Part shown: positions 53,039 through 64,000 of the stretch, in pieces | How positions within the stretch are numbered: the stretch's first letter is position 1 | Layout: each line of letters begins with the position of its first letter | DNA from: Thunnus maccoyii | Taxonomy: Eukaryota; Chordata; Actinopteri; Scombriformes; Scombridae | Assembly (NCBI RefSeq): GCF_910596095.1 | Contig: NC_056545.1 | Span: 21,599,067-21,663,066 of the forward strand | DNA: 64,000 bases | Reading direction: 5' to 3' | Made by a program: the position numbers and the translations under genes | Notes under the pieces: generated by a model | Told to the model about the DNA's origin: nothing | Database searches by the model: none | Seen by the model: the letters and a program-made list of their open reading frames with translations, nothing else

Positions 53039-56000
53039 CTAAAAGAAGTCCATATCATCAGGTGCGTCCAGGTCACGATATTCAATGATGTTGCGTGGAT
53101 CACCTCGTGACATTCTGAGATGGTTGAGGGTGCAAGGAGAAGAAAAAAAGAGACCAGAGAAGAAGAATAGAAACGATCATGAATAAAGGGGATCAGAATT
53201 CTCCAAGAGCAGAAAACGGACACAGACCAAAGCAAAATAAAGGTCACACGTACAGTGGTCTCACCTGATGTTGCGTGGCTTCCCAAGATAGCCACCTTGT
53301 CCGCGGAAGTTGTCATAGTTGCCTCTGCCTCCTCCGTACTGATTGGGGGGGTAGGGAGGTCCACCTGCAACAGAGGATTCAAAATCAAAACAAAAATAGT
53401 GGGCGCTATCCACCACGACAAAAACAAGTAGAGTACAGTCAGAGGACATACCGCCATAGCCCATCAGTGGGGGACGAGGCTGTCCAAAGCCCATTGGACC
53501 CTGAGGACCCTGAGGAGGAAATGGCATGCTGGGAGAAAGCAAACCTATAGGACAGACGCAAACGGAGAAAAAAAATGAGCTCATACTGTTCTGGATGAAA
53601 GACGATTCCATTATTTAAGCTCCGTTGCACTAATTCATTTATTCAGTCAGTCATTGTTAAAGAGATACAATCCTTTATTACTATCTGAACTGAGGGGATA
53701 GAAATGTTATGTTGACCTTGACCTGGACCTGGAAGAGGAGGAAGTTTCATCTCTGGCAGAGACGGTCTCTTGGCATCCATCAGGAAATTGTTGAAGAACA
53801 CCACCTCCTTTTTCACTTCTTCAATTTTGTCGCCGTGTTTGTTCAGGATGTGCTTCCGTACAAACTCAGGCCCCTTGAATTTAATTAGACATGCATGAAG
53901 ATGACAAGAACTAGGCAACAAAACAGTGTATGATTATGTAAAATCATTTAATCTTCATCATTCAATCTTAAAATCTTTTAATAGATTTGGACAAAATCAA
54001 ATCTTTTTGTGTTGTACAGTTCTTAATACTTTGCTTTACAAGCACTCACCTTAAATTTCTTGCCACTAAGTGGACAGAGCCATTTGTCCTTTCCAAGCTC
54101 CTGAGTGTTTGCAGACACAAACTTTTCCACCTCCTCCTCAGGATCCTTGCGGCCCATCTTCGCTGCCTCTTCCTCAGACAGTACTTCTTTTAAACTAAAC
54201 AAAGGACTCAGCTTCTCCTCCATCATCTTCTGCCACTGTTGCACTATTTGAAAAAAAGAGCAGCTTTAAAATGTAGGTAAATCAGTGTGAAAACACATTA
54301 CCAAATATGACTTTGTCCCCTGAGCAAACATTCACAAATGTACAAATATATAAATATGGTCACGGTAAAACTATTAGATTCATAAAATTAGCAAAAAATG
54401 TGAGAGGCATGAAACAGTGAAACAAATGTAACAGCCATAGTTTTGCAGGCACTCAATATGGGCCTCAACTCATTATACAAGCTTTATTTTTCCTTTGTTA
54501 TTCTATATATTTTTAAATAAACAACAATTATACAAAACTACAACTTCAAAATCTGCAATTCAACTCCCGAACATAAAGCTGGAGGAACACACATTTAAAT
54601 TTCACAATAAAGCTACTGTTGTACAGTGGACATATTTACTCTCTCTCTCTTCCCAGTGCACTACTGTGTTACATAACACAAACAAGAGAAGAAGACTGAC
54701 CTTCTCCATGTGTGATGCGGTTGGGAGGGATGGGTCCACGTACATGGACCATGCCACAGCGATTGGGCATTTCATCCTCACTGGGATATTCACAGGTGTT
54801 GTAGTAATCAATTGAATGCACGATGCGCAGATACAAGATAAGACGGTCCAAAACCTGGAACAAGATAGAGGGCAAAGAAACTTTATGAAGACTGCATGCA
54901 CAGATTTCATTATTCAATAAATTAGCCAAATTTATAAAGCCATTTGAGTGACAGGCGGGGAACAAATTTAAAACCTTTAAACTTTTTGATCAAATACAAC
55001 GATAGTTTTTGATAGGGAATTATTTTCTCAAGTGCTGCATGTATTACAAATTCATAAGTGCAACAGGCAAACCTTGGCTAGCTTGTCATCCCTCTCCACC
55101 GTCATCTCTGCAGGGTTTCCTTCCTTGGTGCTCTCCTCAGGATCCATCCCACTCGCAGAACCCAGGAGCTCCTCCTCCTCAGCACTCACCTCCTCTATCA
55201 GGTAATCAGTGATATTCTTCAAGATGGGGTTCTGGGCTGGCAACTTTTGAAAACACAAATTAATAATTCAGTAATGACAGGATCATTTGAGAACAATCGG
55301 TTTTAAATTATTCACGCACATCTAAATGCATGTACTTGGCGATCAAGGCTACCTCTGTGCTCTGAACCTCGTCCTGGGACTTGATGCTCCACAGGTCTCC
55401 TTTCTCGTCCAAGGCATGGATGAGTTTGGCAGCCAGCTTGATGTCATTGCGGAGCACCTGCTTGTGCTGAGTGATGCCATTAACATTACGCACCCTCCGA
55501 GCCAGGTCCCTGTTCACCCCTGGTGCCAGTTCACAGTCTCGCAGCTGTTTAGTGTAGAGCGTACAACAGACTTTTAAAGGCCTTTAACTGCAGTTTAGGG
55601 AGATTACACTTGTTCTACTAACAGATGCAAAGGTCTATCCAAAGGCTCCTTCAGTCCAACATGTTGAGATTAAACTGTTAAGAAGTGTTGTTCTTTGGAG
55701 AAACAACAACTTTCACTGCAGCCATCATGATAAAATGAAACGATTAAGAGGAGAGAATACATGACATTAGTGTTTAGGCAAGCATTTTAAATGCTAAGAA
55801 CAGAAAGGCCAATGCTATTAACACATTCTGCCGTACATATATTCAAACCCAGTAATTCACTAAGACAAAAACATGTAACAAAACACATAAAACAGATTAA
55901 GTGGGTTCATTTTGACTTAAAAAGACTTTTTAACACATGCTCTGTAACACATACACTGCTGCATATTGCAACCACTTCAAAACAGAATCATCAATAGCTG

Positions 56001-59000
56001 AGATTGAAACACTTACTCGTATGTTCTGCAGATTCCAGCAGACCTCTTTGATGTTGACACTGCGGTCAAACGTCACCCAGCAACGTCTGAAAAACCTGCA
56101 ACAGCGCAGGATTCATTTAAACATTATTGTGTCATCCTGTAGTCTCCTGCTTTACATAATATGTGACACATATACAGACATAATTTTCAGAGTAAGAAAT
56201 AAAACCAACCTGCGCTCCGGATGGGGATCAGACAAGCAAACACGTAGAAAGCCGGGGTATCTACGACACAGCTGAGAGAGAAAAAATAGATGAGTGTATT
56301 GACTTTTAAGCGAAGACATGTTAATCGGTGCCATGATTCTCTTAAGAAGGACAGAGCCTGTGTCAACTCACTGCAATAATCTCAGCCTTGGAAATAGTGG
56401 GAGCGATGCTTCTCATGAACAGAGAACAGGTCCTGTGGAGAGGCCGCGGTCTGGGAGCGTCATCTTTGGGCTTCTTTTCTTCTTTCTTCTCCTCCTCAGC
56501 ATTCTCTTTAGGTTTCACCTCTTTGCCATGAGATGGGACAAAGCAGATTGGTGTCAAAAACTCCATGAGTTATGACTACTGGGAAGAAGAACCTGAAAAA
56601 AATAGAAATCGGACGTCTCACTATGAATTTGATTCCTCACCTTCACCCTCCTCTTCTTCCTCATCCTTGTCTTCCACCTCTTCCTTCTTCACAGGTTTGT
56701 CGGAGCAGTTGGAGTTGGAGTCTGAATCCGAGTCAGAGTCGCTCTCTGAGGCACTGGCTTCATCATCGCTGTCTCCACTGCGCTTCCTCTTTCTTCTCGG
56801 CTGGTAAATGAAAAGTGAGAACAATGAGAGCCATTTGGTTCATTTTAATTGTTAGTGAATAAGTTAAATAATGGAAGCAACACAAACCTTCTTGGGTTCA
56901 GGCATTTCTTCTTCGGCAGCTTCTTTCTCTGCCTCCTCTTTAACATCCTCCCCTTCTTCTGCCCTGGCAGCGGCTCTTTCTGTGCTGGCAGAATCGCTCT
57001 CGTCCTGTAGCACAGTTTACTGTCATCAGCACAGCACAATGAAATCTTACTTACTACCTAGTGGAGACTGACAGAGAACAAAAAATACCTTCTCAGTCTT
57101 GTCTTTCTCTTCTGAGGGTTTGCGTTCACCGTCCAAAGTTTTGAGATCTTCTCTCTTGGGAGGTTCAGCTCCCCCTGAAACAGATGCTGACTTCTCCCTT
57201 TCCTCTTCCTCTTCAGATGGCAGGTCCAAGATGCGAAGATCATGATCCGTCCCTCCTTCCATTTTTATCACAGCTGAAGGCAAGCAAGAGGGTATGTGGT
57301 TCAAGCTACGGCTGATGACTGTTTCTATTCTTTAGGTATAAGTATTTTTGGGGCCTCACCTGCATCCAGAACCTTGATGATGGCCGGCGTTTGTTCAATA
57401 TCCAAGGAGACATTATCAAACCAGTTGTTCTCCATCAGGAACACAAAGACATTCACACGGTTGCGCAGGGCACCTTGGGCCTCTGCCTTAAGTCGGCTGG
57501 CCTCATCTGGGTGGTACTTGGACCTGAACCTGTGTCCACAGTCGGGGTCCACAAAAGAGTGGGGAGGGAATGACGAGGGTTGGGATGAACGGGATGTAAA
57601 AGTTAGCGAACAAATGCATATTATATACCTATGTTGCATCTGTGGTGTCATAAAATTACATTGATTAGTTGCATATTACAATTTCTTATCACCACATCAT
57701 TAACAAATATTTTTTACATTCAGATGGTTGCTTTTTGGGAAAAGTTAAAAATACAAAAAATCAGTCAGTGGAATTAAAGTATCTACACAGATGACTACCA
57801 TAATCAAGGTTGTGATTTGTGTCATTTGTAAAGCCTACTTCTTGTGTTAAGTCTCTCAGTGTATGTATGTTTAGACTCTGTGATTGCTGTAGCTAATTAT
57901 TGCACATTATTAAAAAGTTTGAGGTTAACTCACCAAAAAATAAGGAAAAAAACACAACAGAGAGATTGTAAAATTAAGCATTCACATATTTCAAATTTCA
58001 CATAATAAATGTTTATCAGTGAGTGGACTACAGTTACCTTTTGTTCTGCCAGTTTAATAACAAATAAATACAGAGAGGGGTCTCTTCTGTGAAAATGCGC
58101 TCCACTTCACCCCAATGGTGTGTCTGAATACACAGAAATTCGGTTTTGGGTTTCGATTTGATCCGAATGTAAAAAGAAAATAGTGTGGAAAAAGCATAAA
58201 ACAAGAAAACAAAAATCTCCATGCGCGGAAGACTACTTGACTGTCTATCTAAAATCCCTGATACTGTGTGTCTAAGAGCAACTGCATTGTGCGCAGTGCA
58301 TGCCCTCGCTGTCTAAGACCGATTCCTGCGAATGAGTTCCACTTTTTCTCATCTTGAAAAAAACACGTCGTCAACGTAGTAGTAGGAATGAAGGGAGGAA
58401 AATGGGTTATGACAAAACAGAACAATTTTGCATGATACCTGTGAAATAAGTGTAATAAGCATTAACGGGCATTACAAAAACTGAAACTTAGCATGGTTAA
58501 AATGTTAAACAAGAAAAAGAAAATCAACCCAAACATGAGGATTTCCTTTTAGTCGAGGCTGCATGTAACTGAACTAAAATTCAATCAGCTTTAATCTGTC
58601 TGTTGCATGATTGTAAACAGAATTTAGAGAGAAGTGCTTTTATTGATTAACTGTACAACATTGTGAAGAAGACTATAATAAACTGCTATGGGTATACTCT
58701 ATGTCAGACGTGCTGAGTCATTTTGTTAGGTCTAGGTTGTCCAAACTCCTACAACACATTTAATCAAACAAAAATAATGTGGACTGATGTTGAGTTTGGG
58801 TTGATTTTCTTTCTTTATAAACTACAAGTACTGTAACACAAGTCATTAGTAAAACACTGTACTGACTGTGGGCCTGGTCCTAGTACATGGGTGCTTGGGT
58901 TATTTTGTTTCAACTGCTATCAAATTGATTAACAGTAATAAAAGTTTAACAGGCACCTGAAACTTATAAAAAGCCTTAAGTGGAGGTATTATATTATATG

Positions 59001-60538
59001 GTCAAAGATGTTAATGCAAATATTTGATTTATAAGACATCAAATAAATATCATTATGCGTCAATGTATGAATAATGTCCCACGATACACCCATCATAGGA
59101 CCAGGCCCAACCTATTAGATTGTTATTTTAAAAAAAGGCAATTATGTCTAAAATAATAACAATAGTGAAACATTGTTAAAAAAAAAAAAAAAAAAAAAAA
59201 AAGGAAATCTGGCCATGACAATCAAAGCTTAGGTGGCTAAAAGAGTTCAATGAATAAAATGACTAACAGTACAACTACATTTAAATCTACTAACATTCAT
59301 GATTAAGGCTTATGTAGTAAAGGCAATTAAGATCGTACCACTCTTCATCCTTATGAGCCAAAAAGAAATCTTGCATCTGCTGTCGGCGGAAGTCGATCTT
59401 GTACTCATTGTAGCGTTTGACTGCTTCAGTCTCATCCACAGAATCATCCAGGGACACCAGGAACTCCTTAAAGCTCTTCATTATCGGAGGGGGAGGACCC
59501 AAATCCATGTCATGAATGTTACCAAGCCTAAAGAAACAGACACAAGTTGGATATAGTTATAAATGGGTGAGCAAAACTAATATTTTTTTTTTAAGATTCT
59601 ATGCATTAGTTGTCTCCTTTGTTCTTTTTTTTTTTTTTTCCACACAACTACTCTCACATAAGTTGAGGTGGATATTTAATTCTGGCTGTTAAACGTTGAA
59701 CTTCTTCAGGCCATTATGTTTTTGTTAAACACTATAACATTAACATTCAATAACCAACAAATCTAATAATTGCAGCAATTGTTAGAATCCAAATATCGAA
59801 TTCTTAAACAAGTGTAAAACAACTTCAAAGCTCTTTCAACTCTGACTGCATCTCTCACCTTGCCTGAATGGGGATACCATGATGAGGCTGCATGAGGTGC
59901 AAGTCAGGGTGGCCCCAGTGCTGTGGTGGGCCATAGCTGGGCCCTCCTCCGCCTCCATAACCTAAGTCGTATCCACCACGGTAAGGTTCTCCACCATGGT
60001 CATCCCTGTCAGCAGGAGATAAGAGAGATTTAACAACGACAGCAGATACCAGTTGTGAAGATTGTAGAACAGTGTTGCTGCTGATCTCACCAGTCTCTTC
60101 TCATACGTTTCTGCTGGGGACTCATGTCATGTCTCGGCGGAGTGAATCTCTCCCTACGACCTCTGTCATAATCCCGGTACTCCCCGCGGCTACGACGTTC
60201 CCTGCCCCTGTCCCACTCCCTGGAAAATTGATTTCAGGAAAAAACAGGAAAGGAACACTTAAGTTAAGAACATAGTTACACTCAGGGTGAGAGGATCAGA
60301 GAGCCACTATTTAATTACACTTTGCATGATTATTGAAGATGAGGTTGCTGCATGGGGTTTAACTGACTCTCTGTCGTGACTGATAGTCCTCTGAGCTTTA
60401 ACACATCTCTTTTTCTTACCTGTCGTTCCAGTCATCTCTGCGTCTGTCTTCTCTCTCTCTGGATCGGTCATAGTCACTTCTCTCCCGTCTGAATTTGTCC
60501 CTTCTCCTGCGATCGTACTCATCATCACTGTCTCCCAT
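53039..60538 (-). CDS. srrt: Serrate RNA effector molecule (ARS2)
   Basis: Nineteen coding exons on the minus strand: 60420-60538, 60091-60219, 59859-60005, 59339-59527, 57360-57529, 57089-57273, 56888-57004, 56641-56800, 56372-56520, 56210-56271, 56017-56095, 55353-55544, 55073-55243, 54701-54854, 54050-54243, 53717-53873, 53452-53544, 53265-53364, 53039-53114; about 2643 nt, 880 residues (human 876). ARS2 is a nuclear protein that binds the cap-binding complex and routes capped RNAs to processing, export or decay, including pri-miRNA and histone mRNA pathways. Seen: N-terminal [20 protein letters not shown] and an Arg/Asp/Ser-rich region; the conserved [20 protein letters not shown] block; a long acidic Glu/Ser linker; an RRM-like core ([30 protein letters not shown]); [20 protein letters not shown] with HxxxxH zinc-finger-like spacing; a Gly/Pro-rich stretch; and the C-terminal [13 protein letters not shown]. 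The donor at 55353 has an in-frame rival at 55368. Confidence 0.95.
57530..59338 (-). other. srrt: srrt intron 4
   Basis: About 1.8 kb between the exon ending EEW and the exon beginning FRSKYHPDE. The donor is GTACGA, weaker than most in this gene. A run of about 24 A occurs at about 59177-59201. No exon or recognisable element was found inside. Confidence 0.75.
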
Positions 60539-60644
60539 CTCCATGAAGACAGAAAAGACATTTAGGTGAAATTGTGGGATTATAGGATGATTATATGTTG
60601 TGTATCATCAGTGGACAGTGAGCTTAGTCATTTCAAAAAGCTAG

Positions 60645-61035
60645 TTAAAGTTCCCTTACACTTAAAAATGTGTTTTTCTTCTTATTCCTACAGTTGGATG
60701 TTTGAGCTTCACTGTGCAGAATGATGTTTTTGCAGAGTTTGAGACTAGAAGGCTGTTTTTACCGTCATCTGATGAAAGTGGAAAGTTTCTCTGTGATCAC
60801 TTAAAACCTTATTTTAAGGGGCAGGCCTGCAAACATTATTTGTGACATCACAACTAGTTTGGAGCCAATACTGATCCAATATTCAACTTACACAAGTGTG
60901 ATGTGGAAACTTGAAGCCTCCAGTGCACAAACACTGAGAATGAACTTTACAGTGAAGTAGGAGACATCTTCTGTAAAGTAGTTAATCTTATGAAATTAAA
61001 TATATTTGCATATTCATGACCTCTGTAACTTTTAA
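60645..61035 (+). mobile_element. TTAA-flanked MITE copy B, 391 bp
   Basis: TTAA borders at 60645-60648 and 61032-61035. It starts TTAAAGTTCCCTTACACTT and shares with copy A (44780-45172) the phrases AAAAATGTGTTTT, CTAGAAGGCTG, GAAAGTTTCTCTGTG, ACATCACAACTAGTTTGGAG and ACTTACACAAGTGTGAT. It lies in the 5' UTR intron of srrt. Confidence 0.75.
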
Positions 61036-61751
61036 TAAGGTAGAAGAAGTAGATGTTATTTTATGGATTAGATGTAATTACACTTTTTTGTGGAAAAACT
61101 ATATCAAACACACATTATTGTTCCAAGCAGAGTGTTTTTATATGTCTTAATACATGTCTGGAGGGGATCTTTAAACTTGTGAATGTTACTGGCATAGTAT
61201 TGTAACATTGAGCCTGCTTGTAGCAGCTAGCAGCAAGCATGCTAAAAAATGGCTAGTGGTTTGTGATGCAAACATAAAAGTAATTTTAACCAACACTTAA
61301 TTGTGCTGATTGTTTTGCTGATTCAAGCGGTTGTGGAGAAACGCAGACACATGGAAAGAAATTGTGAAAGCTGAAGATAAAATACAAAGATGGTCTGCTA
61401 GACAGACAGCTAACAGTTAGCATAGACTGTGCTGCTGAAACAACGACGTAGCTGCTGACTAATTGCGAAGGCCTTTGGTGGCCAAGTTATCGAATAATTT
61501 GAGATTAAATACTGTAGCATAAACTGTGCTAAAGGTGGCGCTTCTGGAGTCGAAACAAAGGGAATAACTTATTGTTGTAGTATGAGTTAGCTCATGTTAG
61601 CCATGCTGCTAGCAGCTAGCTAGAAATTAAACGCTCCAGTCTGTCTTACGCTTCGGAGAAGTCGTTTTCTAAATCAGATAACAACTGCTAACTAGGTGTT
61701 TTGTCCACAGTTTATAAGATGTGACAAAGTGTGAACAAAACACTTCTGTAC

Positions 61752-61900
61752 CTCTAAATATTCTTTGCTTGGATGATCTTCGTGATCGTCTTCTTCTTCG
61801 TCTTCCTTGTCTCCTTCCTTCTGTTTTCGGGCGGTTGGTCAACAACGACATGTCTCATTACCGCCGCCGACTGGTGTGGAGGACGAATCTGAATTTTATC
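61752..61900 (-). promoter_or_regulatory. srrt: Putative srrt 5' UTR exon and promoter
   Basis: On the minus strand, purine-rich sequence ends TTTAGAG followed by GTACAG at 61751. It can splice to the acceptor ending GGAG directly before the srrt ATG at 60538. A small CpG cluster (CCGCCGCCGAC on the plus strand at 61861-61871) lies at its upstream side. The transcription start is not determined, and the boundary near 61900 is a guess. Confidence 0.5.
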
Positions 61901-62062
61901 TGTTTTTAAGGTTGGAAACATCTTATTTCACACTGTTTGACAGCATCATATATATTCTGTATCAGCTTGTTCCTACTATTCATCGAAGATGTATGATGTA
62001 ACTTAAAACCTAAGACTCCCTGATTTTTGAAGTGTCACCAGTCCACCAAATGGAAATATTTT

Positions 62063-62330
62063 AGATCAGTGATTCTCAAAGTAGGGTCCGGGGACCCCCA
62101 GGGGTCCTTGAAGGAGTTCCAGGGGGTCCCGAGCAAAAAGGGGAATAATTTATTTTCACTATAAGTCCATCCATAAGTAACACAATGACAGAATGTATGA
62201 CTATTTTGGTCACGGGTTTCATACACTTTTTGTCACAAAACATCTATAAGCAAAAATCTTATCAGATGGGGGACCGTGGTCTCATTTGTGTCAGTTTAGG
62301 GGTCCTTGACGTGAAAAAGTTTTAGATGTC
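62063..62330. mobile_element. hAT-like MITE (GGGGTCC type)
   Basis: Begins GTGATTCTCAAAGTAGGGTCCGGGGACCCCC and ends AGGGGTCCTTGACGTGAAAAAG. It resembles a common fish hAT-derived repeat whose ends read CAGTG(G)TTCTCAA. The right terminus is degenerate. Non-coding. Confidence 0.6.
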
Positions 62331-64000
62331 TCGTTCATTATTTATTATTTATACAGTTTCCCTAAATTCAGCCTGACATAAGTGATGTGTTTGGAAACTT
62401 TGGGATCTCCACCAGAATATGTGATAAAGTTCTGTGGGTTTGAACAATGTTTGGCAACTCGACATGAGTTTGTCATATCTGACACACTGGGTGTCGGTGA
62501 GGAATAAAGCTACAGGAAACTTGATTAGAATTGTATTTAATATGTAAATTGCAAGCATTTTTGGTCTATTTTACTGATAAAACTCATTTCAGACAAAGAT
62601 CTGGCATTGGCCATAAACCCAAACTGCAGCAATCATGGAAGCAAGCTGGATCATTTTACAAGGAACATTAAAAATTAAAGAGAAAATGCTTGATAAATGG
62701 CAATGGTAACACATTTCTTAATTTAATTATTCTATCAGGATAATCAAGCCATTTATAAATGCAAAAAAAAGAAAGAAAAGACCTTTCAATTTGAGCATTT
62801 CCATGCTTTTCTTTTTCGTATTGTTTAGCTTCACTTTCCATTTTCAAATTGTCATTTCACAACATCCATTTACAGTTTCAATTTTCCTTTTAAAGGACCA
62901 GCCCACCCAAATTACCAAAAAACATTGCCTCTCAATTTGGCATAACTAAAACAACTCAGTTTTGTTCAATTTGGCCATGTTTTGTGGTGTTCAACTCTGA
63001 CATTTCTTCCACTAAAGACAACTTTGGTGAGTGAAATTCTGCTTGTGGTTCTCACACAGCATTGTAGAATTAAATTTAAAAAATCAAGAACAGTATTTCT
63101 TTCCATACACTGTGTCTCCTATGACTCTTGATATTCCACAGACCATGTCAACAGTTTTCATTGGAACTATATCTTTGGTAGAAACTATTTCCAATACAAA
63201 TAAACTGTTGACAGTGAGCTCTGTGGATCATCCTGAGTCAGATTGTTTCTGGAAAGAAACATAGTGGTTGAATTTTGGAACATTTTTGGAACTATTATCC
63301 TTAATTGTATAGTAATTTGTTCAAGTTCATTGACAATGTTCTCTTTCATTTCTCATATTCATTTTTAATGTTCTTTCTGAGTAAAATAAGCTACATAGAG
63401 GCATTTTATAGAAAAAAAAAAACAATTACATGAATCTGCCATAAGCAACTGACTGAGGGAGGCTCTGGCACTGTTGTGCAGCCTCACTGTATCTGGCGTG
63501 GGCGTACAGTGAGTAGGTGGTGTTATGATGAGAATTCACTGAGGTCATGAAAAAGGTCTAATCAGACAAAATATACAAAAATACTCATTCTGGTGCACTG
63601 GGCCCTTGATTTTTTGATTTAAAATTGCCATAGAGAAAATTGTATTAGCAGGTTTCAACTGTATTGAGTGATATATACAACATGTTGGTACTGTTATTTT
63701 GAACCTCTTTTTTTAATGTGTACATGGAATTCATATCTTCCAAATGACTTTTCAACAGCAGATAAGAGGTGTTGTGGAACAGATGTTAAAAAAAATCACA
63801 ATAAAAGGGTTTTGTATTTGAACAATATTTTAATAGATGAATCTCTCTCTCTACTTTATTCTACTTTCATTATCCAATAAACTGCTAACTGTATCCTTTT
63901 TTCATGCTTTTCTTTGTCCTTCCTCTGAACCTTAGCTGGTGCTTCATATAATCCAGGATTATGCGTGGCCACACTTGAGTAGTCTGTGCTTCATTCTCCA
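62331..64000. other. Intergenic DNA upstream of srrt
   Basis: Apart from the possible MITE noted above, only short chance frames are present. AATAAA occurs near 63876 on the plus strand, but no gene that it could serve was found. AT-rich. Confidence 0.55.
62893..63250 (+). mobile_element. Possible MITE starting AAAGGACCAGCCCACC
   Basis: TTTTAAAGGACCAGCCCACCC followed by AAATTACCAAAAAACATTGC looks like the left end of a dispersed fish element. No matching right end was identified, so the end coordinate is approximate. Confidence 0.35.

Noticed and set aside
53275..53550. Plus-strand frame opposite srrt 3' exons
   Set aside because: It overlaps confirmed minus-strand exons and introns in antisense and has no family motif.

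Overview
The window is nuclear DNA from a ray-finned fish, most likely a percomorph. Genes are split into many short exons with GT..AG introns. AT-rich intergenic DNA carries CA, TCTA and GGAGA microsatellites. Many short non-autonomous DNA transposons, a degenerate LINE and LINE fragments resemble families common in perch-like fishes. Every exon boundary below comes from reading splice signals, codon phase and recalled similarity to vertebrate proteins; no alignment was run.

Four protein-coding genes can be rebuilt with continuous reading frames. (1) atp1b2, minus strand, 10.55 to 3.5 kb: Na+/K+-ATPase beta-2-type subunit, 7 coding exons, about 285 residues. (2) nyap1, minus strand, 26.96 to 14.16 kb: neuronal tyrosine-phosphorylated PI3K adaptor 1, 6 coding exons, about 1058 residues, with a striking Arg-Asp repeat tract and a Gln-rich tract. 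(3) mogat3, plus strand, 46.8 to 50.0 kb: acylglycerol acyltransferase of the DGAT2 family, 7 coding exons, 326 residues, probably with a non-coding first exon behind a TATA box near 44.5 kb. (4) srrt (Ars2/Serrate), minus strand, 60.54 to 53.04 kb: RNA effector protein, 19 coding exons, about 880 residues, with a likely 5' UTR exon near 61.8 kb.

The rest is introns, UTRs, gene-poor DNA (mainly 27.1 to 44.4 kb) and repeats. These include several TTAA-flanked short elements, two copies of one ~390-bp family in opposite orientation, hAT-like elements, and a mutated L2/Rex-like LINE at 51.1 to 52.7 kb. From memory of the human map, NYAP1, MOGAT3 and SRRT all lie on 7q22, so that part looks like conserved synteny; ATP1B2 is on 17p13 in human, so its presence here is lineage-specific linkage.

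The four genes act in unrelated processes (ion transport, neuronal signalling, lipid synthesis, RNA metabolism); they are neighbours, not a pathway. I found no previously undescribed multi-gene system. The most unusual features are the low-complexity insertions and N-terminal extension in NYAP1 and the promoter/5' UTR architecture of mogat3 and srrt.
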